Notes under the pieces: generated by a model
What the model was told of the DNA's origin: nothing
The model's input: the letters and a program-made list of their open reading frames with translations, nothing else
Databases searched by the model: none
Program-made: the position numbers and the translations under genes
Assembly (NCBI GenBank): GCA_016722525.1
Contig: JADKJB010000004.1
Coordinates: 62,001 to 126,000, forward strand
Direction: 5' to 3'
Source: Bacteroidota bacterium
GTDB taxonomy: Bacteria > Bacteroidota > Bacteroidia > AKYH767-A > OLB10
Length of the DNA stretch: 64,000 bases
In this document: piece by piece, positions 21,453-30,062 of the stretch
How the letters are laid out: the number at the start of each line of letters is the position of its first letter
How positions within the stretch are numbered: the first letter of the stretch is position 1

Positions 21453-22511
21453 ATGCGCCTGATAGCTTTTTTATCCATAATGCTTCTTGTAAGCACTTTG
21501 TCTATTGGTCAAATTGGGGAAGTAATACCTATGAGTTTTTAAATTTATCGTCTTCAGCCAGAATTGCAGCTATGGGAGGAAGTTGGTTCCCGTAAAGGAT
21601 AATGATTTGAATCTTGTATTTGGGAATCCCGCATTACTCAATCCTGAAATGAACAAGCAACTTACATTTAGTGGAGTGAGTTATTTTGCAGATATAAAAT
21701 ATGGCTATGTGGCATATGCCCGCGATATTAAGCAACTGGGTACGTTTGCTGCCGGCATGCACTATGTAAACTATGGTGATTTTACCGAAACCGACGATAC
21801 CGGCCAGAAGTTAGGTGAATTCAAAGCAGGTGAATATTCGCTTAATCTATCCTGGGCCCGACCTTTATACGACAGTTCATTCACTGTTGGTGTAACTTTA
21901 AAAACTATTTATTCATCTCTGGAAAGTTATTCTTCTATGGGAATGGCGTTGGATTTGGGAGCCAATTATTATTTTGAAAAATCTCTGATTGATATTTCTT
22001 TAGTTGCAAAAAATGTGGGACGACAATTTAAATATTATACCTCCGGTAATAACGAACCCTTACCTTTTGAGATACAAATGGGTGTTTCAAAAAAACTAGC
22101 AAAAGCACCTTTCAGGTTTTCGATAATTATGCATCACCTCGAAAATTTGATATTACCTATTCCGACCCATTACTTGCCAATGAAGTGGACCCGATAACAG
22201 GTGAAAGTAATACAGAGAAAATTACTTTTGGTGATAAGGTTTTGCGTCATTTTATTGTTGGATCTGAGCTATTACTTTCTAAAAATTTTCATGTTCGGGC
22301 TTCTTACAATTTTCAAAGGCGGAATGAATTAGGAGTTGATACTAAAATGTCAACAGTTGGGCTGAGTTGGGGATTAGGTTTCAGGATTTCCAAATTTCAT
22401 CTGAGCTATGGAAGGTCCACTTATCATTTAGCCGGGGCATCTAACCACTTTTCGCTTTCAGCCAATCTGGGTGAGTTTTTCACTAAAAAGTCGGCTGCCG
22501 GCATTAACTAA
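21453..22511 (+). CDS. porQ: Type IX secretion system protein PorQ, three frame breaks
   Basis: Outer-membrane-associated T9SS component belonging with PorU, PorV and PorZ, which cleave cargo CTDs and anchor cargo at the surface. Joined length is 353 aa. The signal peptide starts MRLIAFLSIMLLVSTLSIGQ at 21453. Breaks near 21527, 21588 and 22138 (one base lost each) separate NTYEFLNLSSSARIAAMGGS, VPVKDNDLNLVFGNPALLNP and KFDITYSDPLLANEVDP. The beta-rich body shows typical PorQ features: DFTETDDTGQKLGEFKAGEY, SLESYSSMGMALDLGANY, EPLPFEIQMGVSKKL and FRFSII. cmk follows directly, a conserved linkage in Bacteroidota. Together with six CTD proteins in the window this indicates an active T9SS. Confidence 0.87.
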
Positions 22512-22572
22512 TAGTCCATCAAATCTTTTTTAATTCCTTCTAATTATAACCCAAACATAGAAATTGGAAAGG

Positions 22573-22589
22573 TAAATTTGTTATATTTG
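22573..22589 (+). promoter_or_regulatory. Two stacked -7 elements before cmk (leaderless candidate)
   Basis: TAAATTTG (22573-22580) and TATATTTG (22582-22589) precede the cmk ATG at 22597. Only 7 bases separate the second from the ATG, which would put the transcript start at or next to the start codon. Confidence 0.5.
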
Positions 22590-22596
22590 CCTTGCT

Positions 22597-23319
22597 ATGA
22601 ATGAGGATATGGCCCTTGACAACCCGGTAATTGCAATTGATGGATTTTCTTCTTGTGGGAAAAGTACTGTTGCGAAAGCACTTGCTCATAAACTAGGGAT
22701 CAGATACATTGATTCTGGTGCCATGTACCGCGCGGTAACCTATTATTTTCTAAATAACAAAATTGCTTTCCCGGCTGCCGGTAAACATTCCGATTTTAAT
22801 TACGAGCCAATTTTAGATAAAATACATATCTCTTTTAAAATATCCTCTGAAAATGGACTTTCTGAGATTTATCTCAATAATGTTTATGTGGAGAAGGCAA
22901 TCAGATCGATGGAAGTTTCTGAGAATGTCAGTCATGTGAGTGCTATTAAGCAGGTAAGAAGAAGAATGGTGGATCTCCAAAAGCAAATGAAACAGGATGG
23001 AGGTTTGGTGATGGATGGAAGGGATATTGGTACAACAGTGTTTCCTGAAGCCGAATTAAAAATATTTATGACTGCCGATCCTGAAGTAAGAGCATTAAGG
23101 AGATTCCGGGAATTGCAGTCTGCAGGAGTTGAGGTTACATTGGAAGAGGTTAGAAACAACATCAATAGTCGTGATTACGAAGATACCCATAGAGAAGAAA
23201 GCCCTCTGAGAAAAGCTGACGATGCTATTGAATTGGATAATACCCAACTCAACTTTGAAGAACAAGTTGCGTTTGTGATAGCATGTTTACGAAAATTATC
23301 AATCGTGGATAAACCTTAG
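22597..23319 (+). CDS. cmk: Cytidylate kinase
   Basis: Phosphorylates CMP and dCMP with ATP, feeding CTP and dCTP pools. The 240-aa protein shows the P-loop IAIDGFSSCGKSTVAKALA, the CMP-binding RYIDSGAMYRAVTYYFL, the conserved RRRMVDLQKQM and DGRDIGTTVFPEAELKIFMTA, and the lid region YEDTHREESPLRKADDAIELD. Length and order are standard. The ATG at 22597 is supported by family N-termini; MNEDMALD may be slightly extended, with the ATG at 22609 also possible. It lies between porQ and ispH on the same strand, and has its own apparent promoter right before the start. No anomalies. Confidence 0.95.
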   Translation: MNEDMALDNPVIAIDGFSSCGKSTVAKALAHKLGIRYIDSGAMYRAVTYYFLNNKIAFPAAGKHSDFNYEPILDKIHISFKISSENGLSEIYLNNVYVEKAIRSMEVSENVSHVSAIKQVRRRMVDLQKQMKQDGGLVMDGRDIGTTVFPEAELKIFMTADPEVRALRRFRELQSAGVEVTLEEVRNNINSRDYEDTHREESPLRKADDAIELDNTQLNFEEQVAFVIACLRKLSIVDKP

Positions 23320-23374
23320 CTGAAATTTGATTGTTCGTTCTTTAAACCATTATCCGGTTTTCCTGTTTTAGTCT

Positions 23375-23382
23375 TAAATTTG
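23375..23382 (+). promoter_or_regulatory. -7 promoter element of ispH (leaderless candidate)
   Basis: TAAATTTG ends four bases before the ATG at 23387, so the transcript would start at about the A of the start codon. Confidence 0.5.
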
Positions 23383-23386
23383 CATC

Positions 23387-24346
23387 ATGAAAATTACAAT
23401 TGATCACGAGTCAGGATTTTGTTTCGGTGTTGTTTTTGCCATCCAAATGGCTGAGGCTGAATTAGATGAAAGTGGCATTTTGTATTGTCTCGGAGATATC
23501 GTGCATAATAATATGGAAGTGGACCGACTTTCTAAAAAAGGATTAAAGATTATTAATCATGAGCAGTTAAAAGAACTGCGAAATTGTAAAGTATTGATAA
23601 GAGCTCATGGTGAACCACCTGAAACTTACCAAATTGCAGTTCAAAATAATATAGAGCTAATTGATGCTTCTTGCCCGGTTGTTTTGAAATTACAAAATCG
23701 TGTCAGATCCAGTTTTGAAGAAGTTGAAGCTAACAATGGTCAAATTGTAATTTATGGCGAAACAGGACATGCTGAAGTAAATGGGCTTGTAGGGCAAACA
23801 GGAGGAAAGGCTATTATTGTCACAGGAGAATCCGATTTAGGTAAAGTCGATTTTGCCCGACCTGTTTATCTTTTCTCTCAAACCACTAAAAGTACAGCTG
23901 GGTTCAATCATATAAAATCAGTAATGGAACAAAAAGTAGCTAATTTTAAAGGAGTTATTGATCCGGCTGATTTTATTTCAAATGATACTATCTGTCGTCA
24001 GGTATCTAATAGAGAACCTCAGTTGCAAAAATTTGCTAATCAACATGATGTAATAATTTTTGTAAGTGGAAAAAAGAGTTCTAATGGCAAAGCACTTTTC
24101 GGAGTTTGTGAAGCAACAAATCCTAAAACTTATTTTGTTTCGGAAACATCTGAAATTCAATTAGATTGGTTCAATAATGCCGAAACCGTTGGAATTTGTG
24201 GAGCAACTTCAACACCCATGTGGTTGATGGAGGATGTTTCAGCTTACATTACCTTGTTGCAAATCCGCAAGAGGCCAATAACTGATACTTTCAAAGAAAT
24301 AAACATCGTTTTGTGCGATAAAACCTGTATTTCTTTTTTTTTGTAA
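23387..24346 (+). CDS. ispH: 4-hydroxy-3-methylbut-2-enyl diphosphate reductase
   Basis: Last enzyme of the non-mevalonate (MEP) isoprenoid pathway; it reduces HMBPP to IPP and DMAPP with a [4Fe-4S] cluster. The three cluster cysteines are visible in GFCFGVVFA, DASCPVV and DTICRQVSNR. RAHGEPPETY, GHAEVNGLVGQTGG, LFSQTTKST, VSGKKSSNGKALFG and GICGATSTPMWLMEDV match the Bacteroidota family. The protein is 319 aa. The last 20-25 residues (after ITLLQIRKRP) are not typical and overlap the presumed rpsA promoter region, so a frame error near the end is possible. It supplies precursors for carotenoids, consistent with the lycopene cyclase-like gene at 47.7 kb, and for MiaA-dependent tRNA prenylation. 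Confidence 0.93.
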   Translation: MKITIDHESGFCFGVVFAIQMAEAELDESGILYCLGDIVHNNMEVDRLSKKGLKIINHEQLKELRNCKVLIRAHGEPPETYQIAVQNNIELIDASCPVVLKLQNRVRSSFEEVEANNGQIVIYGETGHAEVNGLVGQTGGKAIIVTGESDLGKVDFARPVYLFSQTTKSTAGFNHIKSVMEQKVANFKGVIDPADFISNDTICRQVSNREPQLQKFANQHDVIIFVSGKKSSNGKALFGVCEATNPKTYFVSETSEIQLDWFNNAETVGICGATSTPMWLMEDVSAYITLLQIRKRPITDTFKEINIVLCDKTCISFFL

Positions 24347-24358
24347 AAGAACTTTTGG

Positions 24359-24366
24359 TACATTTG
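24359..24366 (+). promoter_or_regulatory. -7 promoter element of rpsA
   Basis: TACATTTG, 45 bases before the rpsA ATG at 24412, follows a long T-run at 24331-24343. A small stem (cttt-tcgg-aaag) is possible in the leader. Confidence 0.5.
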
Positions 24367-24411
24367 CGCTCCTTTTCGGAAAGAAAGGAATAGTTAACCC
24401 TTATTATTAAA

Positions 24412-26364
24412 ATGATTACAGAAACGGAAAACGTAAAAATGAATCAAAAATCTTCTCATCCAATCACTATCAAAAGGGCAGAGCCTACAGGATCCGACTT
24501 TGATTGGGATAATGTTGGTAAGAGTTCTGACATCTACAAAGCAGATGACCGGGAATCTTTCGAGAAGATGTATGACCAAACTCTAAGCTCGGTAGCTGCC
24601 CATGATGTTGTCATGGGTAAAATTATTGGCTTAACCAGCAAAGAGGCAGTTGTTAACATTGGTTTTAAATCGGATGGTCTAATTCCATTATCGGAATTCA
24701 GGCATATGCCGGATCTTAAAATTGGCGATGAAGTAGAAGTTTATGTGGAAACTCAGGAAGACAGAAATGGACAACTGATTTTATCACATAAAAAAGCTCG
24801 TGCGCTTAAATCCTGGGAAAATGTTAATGGTGCTTTGGAACGCGATGAAATAATTCAAGGATTTGTAAAATGTCGTACCAAAGGCGGACTTATTGTCGAT
24901 GTATTTGGTATTGAAGCTTTCCTTCCAGGATCTCAAATAGATGTAAAACCTATTCGTGATTATGATGTTTTTGTTGGAAAAACTATGGAATTTAAAGTTG
25001 TGAAAATCAACAACGAATTTAAAAACGTAGTTGTTTCTCACAAAGTTCTGATTGAAGAGGAACTTGAAAGTCAGAAAGCTGAAATTATTTCTAAACTTGA
25101 AAAAGGACAGGTACTTGAAGGTACTGTTAAAAATATCACTTCTTACGGTGTATTCATGGATCTTGGTGGTGTTGATGGTTTACTTCACATCACAGACATC
25201 TCCTGGGGCCGCATCAATCACCCTGAAGAGGTATTGCAATTAGATCAGAAAATCAATGTTGTTATTCTTGATTTTGATGATGAAAAGAAAAGAATTGCAT
25301 TAGGTCTTAAGCAACTTACTCCTCAGCCATGGGATGCTCTTAATACTGAACTCAAAATTGGAGATAAAGTAAAAGGTAAAGTGGTTGTTATTGCCGATTA
25401 CGGTGCATTTGTTGAAATTATTCCTGGAGTAGAAGGTTTAATTCACGTTTCAGAAATGTCCTGGTCTCAGCATTTACGTAGCCCTCAGGATTTCCTTAAA
25501 GTAGGAGATGAAATTGAGGCAGTGATTTTGACTCTTGATCGTGAAGAACGTAAAATGTCACTAGGATTAAAGCAATTAATGCCTGACCCTTGGGGACAAA
25601 TCTCTACGAAATATCCAGTTGGTTCGAAACATAATGCGAAGGTGCGTAACTTCACCAACTTTGGAGTCTTTGTTGAACTTGAAGAAGGAATTGATGGTTT
25701 GATTCATATCTCTGATCTTTCTTGGTCTAAGAAAATCAAACATCCTTCTGAATTCACTAAAATAGGTGAAGAAATTGAAGTGCTTGTGCTCGAAGTAGAT
25801 GCAGAAAATCGTCGTCTTAGTCTAGGTCACAAACAAATTGAAGATAATCCATGGGAAAGCTATGAAACCATTTTTAAAGTTGACTCACTTCATGAAGGTA
25901 TAGTAGGAAAAGTAACCGATAAGGGTGCTGTTATTACATTACCGTATGGGGTGGAAGGATTTGCTCCTTACCGTCACTTGCTCAGAGAAAATGGTGCAAC
26001 TGCAAAAACTGACGAGAAAATTGAAGTCAAAGTAATTGAATTCTCGAAAGAAAACAGAAAGATTATTGTTTCTCACACCCGTACTTACGAAGATGCTAAA
26101 AATGTAGCTAAATCTGAAACTGCTGAAAAAGCTGAAGATTCAACTTCTAAGAGCATAAAAAAGGTGAAAGAAAATGTTGAAAAATCAACATTAGGTGATC
26201 TGGGAGTTTTAAGTGCACTAAGATCTGAGCTTGAAACTTCAGAAAAGAAAACGAAAGATATAATTGTTGATGCTTCTTCTGAAGAGATAGCCAAAAAGCC
26301 TAAAAAGGCAAAGGTTGCCAAAGAAAAAGAAAGTGAAGAATCAGAAACAGAAAATCCTGAATAA
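24412..26364 (+). CDS. rpsA: 30S ribosomal protein S1
   Basis: A 650-aa RNA-binding protein with six S1 (OB-fold) domains, clear from repeated units such as GKIIGLTSKEAVVNIGFKSDG, GTVKNITSYGVFMDLGGVDG, GKVVVIADYGAFVEIIPGVEG and AKVRNFTNFGVFVELEEGIDG. Domains 3-5 share the pattern GLIHxSxxSWS and end in LGLKQL or LGHKQIEDNPW. The last about 90 residues are a Lys/Glu-rich low-complexity tail (KKPKKAKVAKEKESEESETE), common in this phylum. S1 brings mRNA to the 30S subunit, which matters where Shine-Dalgarno sequences are weak or absent. The annotated start gives MITETENVKMNQKSSHP; the internal Met ten codons later is an alternative. Confidence 0.96.
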   Translation: MITETENVKMNQKSSHPITIKRAEPTGSDFDWDNVGKSSDIYKADDRESFEKMYDQTLSSVAAHDVVMGKIIGLTSKEAVVNIGFKSDGLIPLSEFRHMPDLKIGDEVEVYVETQEDRNGQLILSHKKARALKSWENVNGALERDEIIQGFVKCRTKGGLIVDVFGIEAFLPGSQIDVKPIRDYDVFVGKTMEFKVVKINNEFKNVVVSHKVLIEEELESQKAEIISKLEKGQVLEGTVKNITSYGVFMDLGGVDGLLHITDISWGRINHPEEVLQLDQKINVVILDFDDEKKRIALGLKQLTPQPWDALNTELKIGDKVKGKVVVIADYGAFVEIIPGVEGLIHVSEMSWSQHLRSPQDFLKVGDEIEAVILTLDREERKMSLGLKQLMPDPWGQISTKYPVGSKHNAKVRNFTNFGVFVELEEGIDGLIHISDLSWSKKIKHPSEFTKIGEEIEVLVLEVDAENRRLSLGHKQIEDNPWESYETIFKVDSLHEGIVGKVTDKGAVITLPYGVEGFAPYRHLLRENGATAKTDEKIEVKVIEFSKENRKIIVSHTRTYEDAKNVAKSETAEKAEDSTSKSIKKVKENVEKSTLGDLGVLSALRSELETSEKKTKDIIVDASSEEIAKKPKKAKVAKEKESEESETENPE

Positions 26365-26372
26365 TTAAAACA

Positions 26373-26402
26373 ATCCTCCGCAAATAGCGGGGGATTTTTT
26401 TT
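26373..26402 (+). terminator. Intrinsic terminator after rpsA
   Basis: Stem atcctccgc / gcgggggat (one G-U pair), loop aaata, then a run of eight or more T. It starts 9 bases after the rpsA stop codon. Confidence 0.9.
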
Positions 26403-26419
26403 GACCTGATAAAATCTCT

Positions 26420-26427
26420 TACTTTTG
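26420..26427 (+). promoter_or_regulatory. -7 promoter element of pyrR-pyrB
   Basis: TACTTTTG ends 17 bases before the pyrR ATG, leaving a 5' leader of about 10 bases. No room exists for a PyrR-type attenuator. Confidence 0.5.
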
Positions 26428-26444
26428 CCAGCATAACATTCAAT

Positions 26445-26996
26445 ATGTCGTCAAGGACCATACTTAGCCAACAGAACTTTGAAATTACCATCAACCGGTT
26501 ATGTTTTGAACTTATTGAAAACCATGATGACTTTTCTGAATCAGCGATTATAGGACTCCAACCTCGTGGAATCTACCTGGCAAATCGAATCGCTGGCCAG
26601 TTGCGACATTTCCTTCCCGGAAAGGAAATTCTTTCCGGAAACCTGGATATCACCTTTTTTAGAGATGACTTCAGACGTAGAGAAAACGTGATTGTACCTT
26701 CTTCTACTCAAATAGATTTTATTATCGAAAATAAGAAAGTGATTCTTATAGATGATGTATTGTATACCGGCCGAACTATTAGAGCGGCATTAGATGCAAT
26801 TCTTGCCTTTGGCAGACCTTCAAAAGTTGAATTGCTTGCTCTTATCAATAGGAAATTCAGTAGGGATGTACCCATAGAACCTAATTATACCGGAAAAGCA
26901 ATTGATACTATAATGTCTGATAAAGTTAAAGTTTCTTGGAAGGAGACTGAAGGAAAAGATGAGGTTTGGTTATTTACTAAGGAAAAAGAGGAATGA
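26445..26996 (+). CDS. pyrR: PyrR family phosphoribosyltransferase (uracil PRTase / pyrimidine regulator)
   Basis: A 183-aa type I phosphoribosyltransferase. The PRPP-binding loop is VILIDDVLYTGRTIRAALDAI; IIGLQPRGIYLANRIA, LDITFFRDDFRRR and LLALINRKFSRDVPIEPNYTGK match PyrR. In Bacilli, PyrR binds pyr mRNA leaders and also has uracil PRTase activity. Here the apparent leader is too short for classical attenuation, so enzymatic or another regulatory use is likelier (inference). The stop codon overlaps the pyrB start by four bases, so the two are translationally coupled in one operon, fitting a role in pyrimidine metabolism. Confidence 0.92.
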   Translation: MSSRTILSQQNFEITINRLCFELIENHDDFSESAIIGLQPRGIYLANRIAGQLRHFLPGKEILSGNLDITFFRDDFRRRENVIVPSSTQIDFIIENKKVILIDDVLYTGRTIRAALDAILAFGRPSKVELLALINRKFSRDVPIEPNYTGKAIDTIMSDKVKVSWKETEGKDEVWLFTKEKEE

Positions 26997-27922
26997 CACA
27001 GCAATTAAGCGTTAAGCATCTCTTGGGAATTAAAGATCTGACAGTTGAAGATATCAGTCAGATATTCGCTACCGCAGCCAATTTTAAGGATGTCATCAAC
27101 AGGCCTATTAAGAAAGTGCCTTCACTCCGTGATACCACGGTAGCTAACCTTTTTTTTGAAAACTCAACTCGTACAAGGTTATCATTTGAACTTGCTGAAA
27201 AACGACTTTCCGCTGATATTATTAATTTTTCAGCATCCTCTTCATCAGTAAGTAAAGGAGAAACACTTATTGATACGGTTAATAATATATTAGCTATGAA
27301 AGTTGATATGATCGTGATGCGTCATCCTAAGCCAGGCGCTGCCGTTTTTTTATCAAAACATGTAAAAGCTAAAATAATTAATGCTGGAGATGGAACGCAT
27401 GAGCACCCAACTCAGGCCCTTCTGGATGCATTTTCGATTTATGAAAAATTGGGTACGCTTTCGGGAGTTAAAGTGGTCATAATTGGAGATATTATGCATT
27501 CAAGGGTGGCGCTTTCTAATATTTTTTGTCTGAAAAAACTAGGAGCTGAAGTAATGGTTTGCGGACCAGTGACACTCATTCCACGGCACATCGAAGCTTT
27601 AGGTGTTATAGTTGAAAATAATCTGAGAAAAGCTCTCAATTGGTGTGATGTGGCGAATGTGCTGCGCATCCAGCTTGAAAGACAAGATATCAAATACTTT
27701 CCCTCATTGAGGGAATATATCATGCTTTATGGTATCAACAGGGAAATGCTCGATAGTTTAAAAAAGGAAATTGTGGTGATGCATCCGGGACCTATTAATC
27801 GAGGAGTCGAACTCACAAGTGATGCCGCAGATTCTCGGCAATCCATTATATTGCAACAAGTTGAGAATGGTGTTGCTGTTCGAATGGCTGTTTTGTATTT
27901 ACTTGCCGGAAGACAAGATTAA
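26993..27922 (+). CDS. pyrB: Aspartate carbamoyltransferase catalytic subunit
   Basis: Condenses carbamoyl phosphate and aspartate, the first committed step of pyrimidine synthesis. The 309-aa protein shows the carbamoyl-phosphate motif FFENSTRTRLSFE, SSSVSKGETLIDTVNNI with the mobile-loop lysine, MRHPKPGA, GDGTHEHPTQALLD, VVIIGDIMHSRVALSN, and HPGPINRGVEL near the C-terminus. No pyrI regulatory gene follows, so it is likely of the class without a regulatory chain, as is usual when paired with pyrR. It overlaps pyrR by four bases. Confidence 0.96.
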   Translation: MTQQLSVKHLLGIKDLTVEDISQIFATAANFKDVINRPIKKVPSLRDTTVANLFFENSTRTRLSFELAEKRLSADIINFSASSSSVSKGETLIDTVNNILAMKVDMIVMRHPKPGAAVFLSKHVKAKIINAGDGTHEHPTQALLDAFSIYEKLGTLSGVKVVIIGDIMHSRVALSNIFCLKKLGAEVMVCGPVTLIPRHIEALGVIVENNLRKALNWCDVANVLRIQLERQDIKYFPSLREYIMLYGINREMLDSLKKEIVVMHPGPINRGVELTSDAADSRQSIILQQVENGVAVRMAVLYLLAGRQD

Positions 27923-27965
27923 AAAGGTTTTAAAAGTTTTTTTGGTATTTGATTTCTAATTTTAT

Positions 27966-27973
27966 TAAATTTG
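27966..27973 (+). promoter_or_regulatory. -7 promoter element of the STAS gene
   Basis: TAAATTTG, 22 bases before the ATG at 27996. Confidence 0.45.
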
Positions 27974-27995
27974 TTAAGTTCTTAACTTATAACTT

Positions 27996-28355
27996 ATGCA
28001 CTATTCTTTAGACAAAACCGAAAAGTACGCAGTTATCAGATTGCACGAACAGAAATTAAACACCTTAATTTCTGCCGAGTTAAAGTCTGAATTGCTTATT
28101 ATTAATAGTCAGGGTTATAATAATATTATTCTGGATTTGTCAGACACTCAGTTTTGTGATTCCTCTGGATTAAGTGCTGTTCTTGTTGGTAACAGGGTTT
28201 GCAGGAATGCAGGCGGATCATTTATTCTAACTGGTCTTAGCGAACCAATAAAAAAATTAATTGCAATATCTCAATTGGAGCAGGTGCTGGTTATTACTCC
28301 AACTCTGGATCAGGCTATTGAAATTATTTTTACTGACGAAATCGAAAAACCTTAA
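27996..28355 (+). CDS. STAS domain anti-sigma-factor-antagonist-like protein
   Basis: A single 119-aa STAS domain. The key phosphoacceptor region reads DLSDTQFCDSSGLSAVLVGNR, with serines at the SpoIIAA phosphorylation position, so regulation by a serine kinase is possible. No anti-sigma kinase or sigma factor gene lies nearby. It starts MHYSLDKTEKYAVIRLHEQK, like STAS proteins found next to ribonuclease Z in Bacteroidota; here a small T9SS cargo gene sits between the two. Role not determined: partner switching and lipid or transport control are both known in the family. Confidence 0.85.
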   Translation: MHYSLDKTEKYAVIRLHEQKLNTLISAELKSELLIINSQGYNNIILDLSDTQFCDSSGLSAVLVGNRVCRNAGGSFILTGLSEPIKKLIAISQLEQVLVITPTLDQAIEIIFTDEIEKP

Positions 28356-28383
28356 TCTTTAATAGTACTCAAAAAAAAATATT

Positions 28384-29130
28384 ATGAAGTATTTTTTACA
28401 AATTGTCTTTATTCTGGCTTTGACTTTTTCAATTGGTAAAAGTACAGCGCAATGTATTCCTGATGTCACGCTTACTGTCCCTGGCATTTATCCTGATAGT
28501 GCCACCGGATTGCCTGCAGGCAATGTTGGCCAACCTTACAGTGAAGTGATTCAGGCCAGGGTATTAACTGATACTGTTTATAATGGTTTGCCAGCTGTAA
28601 TTAGTAATATTACTATTACCGGAGTAACCGGTTTGCCGCCAGGACTTACTTATGCATGTAATCCTGCAACTTGTATATTTCCTGGTGGAACTAATGGTTG
28701 CATACTACTTTCCGGCACCCCTTCGGTTGCAGGTGCCTTCAGTGTGAATGTTGATTTGAATATAAATGGTTCTATTTTCGGTGTGCCTGTTCCACCTGTT
28801 GCTCAGTCTATCGATTATTATGTCATTACTATTGGAACAGTAGGCCTTCCAGGTGATCTTTCTTCAATAAAATTTGATCTTCTTCAAAACACTCCTAATC
28901 CTGCTGTCAACTACACCGATGTTTCATTTACTTCTCCTATCGGAGGTGATTTTACAATCAAAATGTTCAATATGATTGGTAAAGAAGTATATAAACAAAC
29001 AATCAGAGGTATGGCGGGATTGAATTCCTCTCGAATTCTGTTAGATGAATATACTCCTGGTGTTTATATGTTATCTCTTGAAAATGGAAATACAGTAGTT
29101 ACAAAGCGTATGATAGTTTCCCGAAAATAA
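28384..29130 (+). CDS. Small secreted protein with T9SS type A sorting domain
   Basis: A 248-aa protein with a signal peptide (MKYFLQIVFILALTFSIGKSTAQ). The beta-rich middle resembles putative-Ig cadherin-like segments (GLPAGNVGQPYSEVIQA, ITGVTGLPPGLTYACNP, LSGTPSVAGAFSVNV). The C-terminal type A CTD (about residues 170-248) shows LLQNTPNPAVNYTDVSF, IKMFNMIGKEVYKQ, YTPGVYMLSLENG and TKRMIVSRK, the features that route proteins through T9SS. Four cysteines in the middle may form disulphides. The TAA stop shares one base with the ATG of rnz, so the pair is cotranscribed; the functional link is unclear. Confidence 0.88.
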   Translation: MKYFLQIVFILALTFSIGKSTAQCIPDVTLTVPGIYPDSATGLPAGNVGQPYSEVIQARVLTDTVYNGLPAVISNITITGVTGLPPGLTYACNPATCIFPGGTNGCILLSGTPSVAGAFSVNVDLNINGSIFGVPVPPVAQSIDYYVITIGTVGLPGDLSSIKFDLLQNTPNPAVNYTDVSFTSPIGGDFTIKMFNMIGKEVYKQTIRGMAGLNSSRILLDEYTPGVYMLSLENGNTVVTKRMIVSRK

Positions 29131-30062
29131 TGCCTTTTGAATTAACAATTCTCGGAAGCAGTTCTGCCACACCAACATATAACCGACATCCAACCGCTCA
29201 GGTATTAAACATACGTGAGCGATTTTTTTTGATTGATTGTGGTGAAGGTACCCAAACCCAATTGGTGCGTTATAAGCTGAAGTACAATCGGATTAGTCAT
29301 GTTTTTATCAGTCACCTACATGGTGATCACTACCTGGGGTTGATGGGGTTGCTTTCAACCATGCATTTACAGGGTCGTACGAATGAACTCCATTTATTTG
29401 CACAACAGGAATTGATGGATATCATAGAACTTCAATTACGATTGTCACAAACTATTTTAAGGTATAATCTCATTTTTCATCCGGTAAAAAATTACACCGG
29501 TACACTTATTCACGAAGATGAGGATGTAACTGTGTGGACCATTGTACTAAATCACAGAGTTCCGTGTACTGGTTTTTTATTCCGTGAAAAACCAAAACCA
29601 CGAAAGTTGCTTATTAGTAAAATGCAGCAATTCAATATTCCTTTCAAGCATTTTGCAGGAATTAAAAACGGATCGGATTATGAGGATGATTTTGGAAAAG
29701 TCATCAAGAATAAAGATTTAACTATCAGTTCAGGTTTACCCAGATCCTATGCATTCTGCTCAGACACATTATTCAATGAACAGTTGGCAGATGAAGTTAA
29801 AAATGTAGATCTTTTATATCATGAAGCAACTTTTATGCACGATCTGGTTGACAGAGCCAAAGCAACATTTCATTCTACTTGTATTGAAGCTGCGACCATA
29901 GCAAAAAATGCAACGGTTGGGAAATTGATTATTGGTCACTTTTCGGCTCGTTACAAAAATCTTTCTCCATTGTTGTCAGAGGCTAAAACAGTTTTTGAAA
30001 ATACAGAACTGGCTCTAGAGGGCAATAAATTTATTGTTGCTGAAAAGCAGGAAACTATTTAG
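29130..30062 (+). CDS. rnz: Ribonuclease Z
   Basis: Endonuclease that processes tRNA 3' ends. The 310-aa metallo-beta-lactamase fold shows LGSSSATPTYNRHPTAQVL, FLIDCGEGTQTQL, the zinc motif SHLHGDHYLGLMGLLSTM, RVPCTGFLF, the phosphodiesterase-type AFCSDTLFN, LLYHEATFMHD, and LIIGHFSARYKN with the last histidine. Length is standard. Its start overlaps the stop of the T9SS gene before it, and its last eight bases overlap the 3' end of miaA on the other strand. Both rnz and miaA act on tRNA. Confidence 0.95.
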   Translation: MPFELTILGSSSATPTYNRHPTAQVLNIRERFFLIDCGEGTQTQLVRYKLKYNRISHVFISHLHGDHYLGLMGLLSTMHLQGRTNELHLFAQQELMDIIELQLRLSQTILRYNLIFHPVKNYTGTLIHEDEDVTVWTIVLNHRVPCTGFLFREKPKPRKLLISKMQQFNIPFKHFAGIKNGSDYEDDFGKVIKNKDLTISSGLPRSYAFCSDTLFNEQLADEVKNVDLLYHEATFMHDLVDRAKATFHSTCIEAATIAKNATVGKLIIGHFSARYKNLSPLLSEAKTVFENTELALEGNKFIVAEKQETI

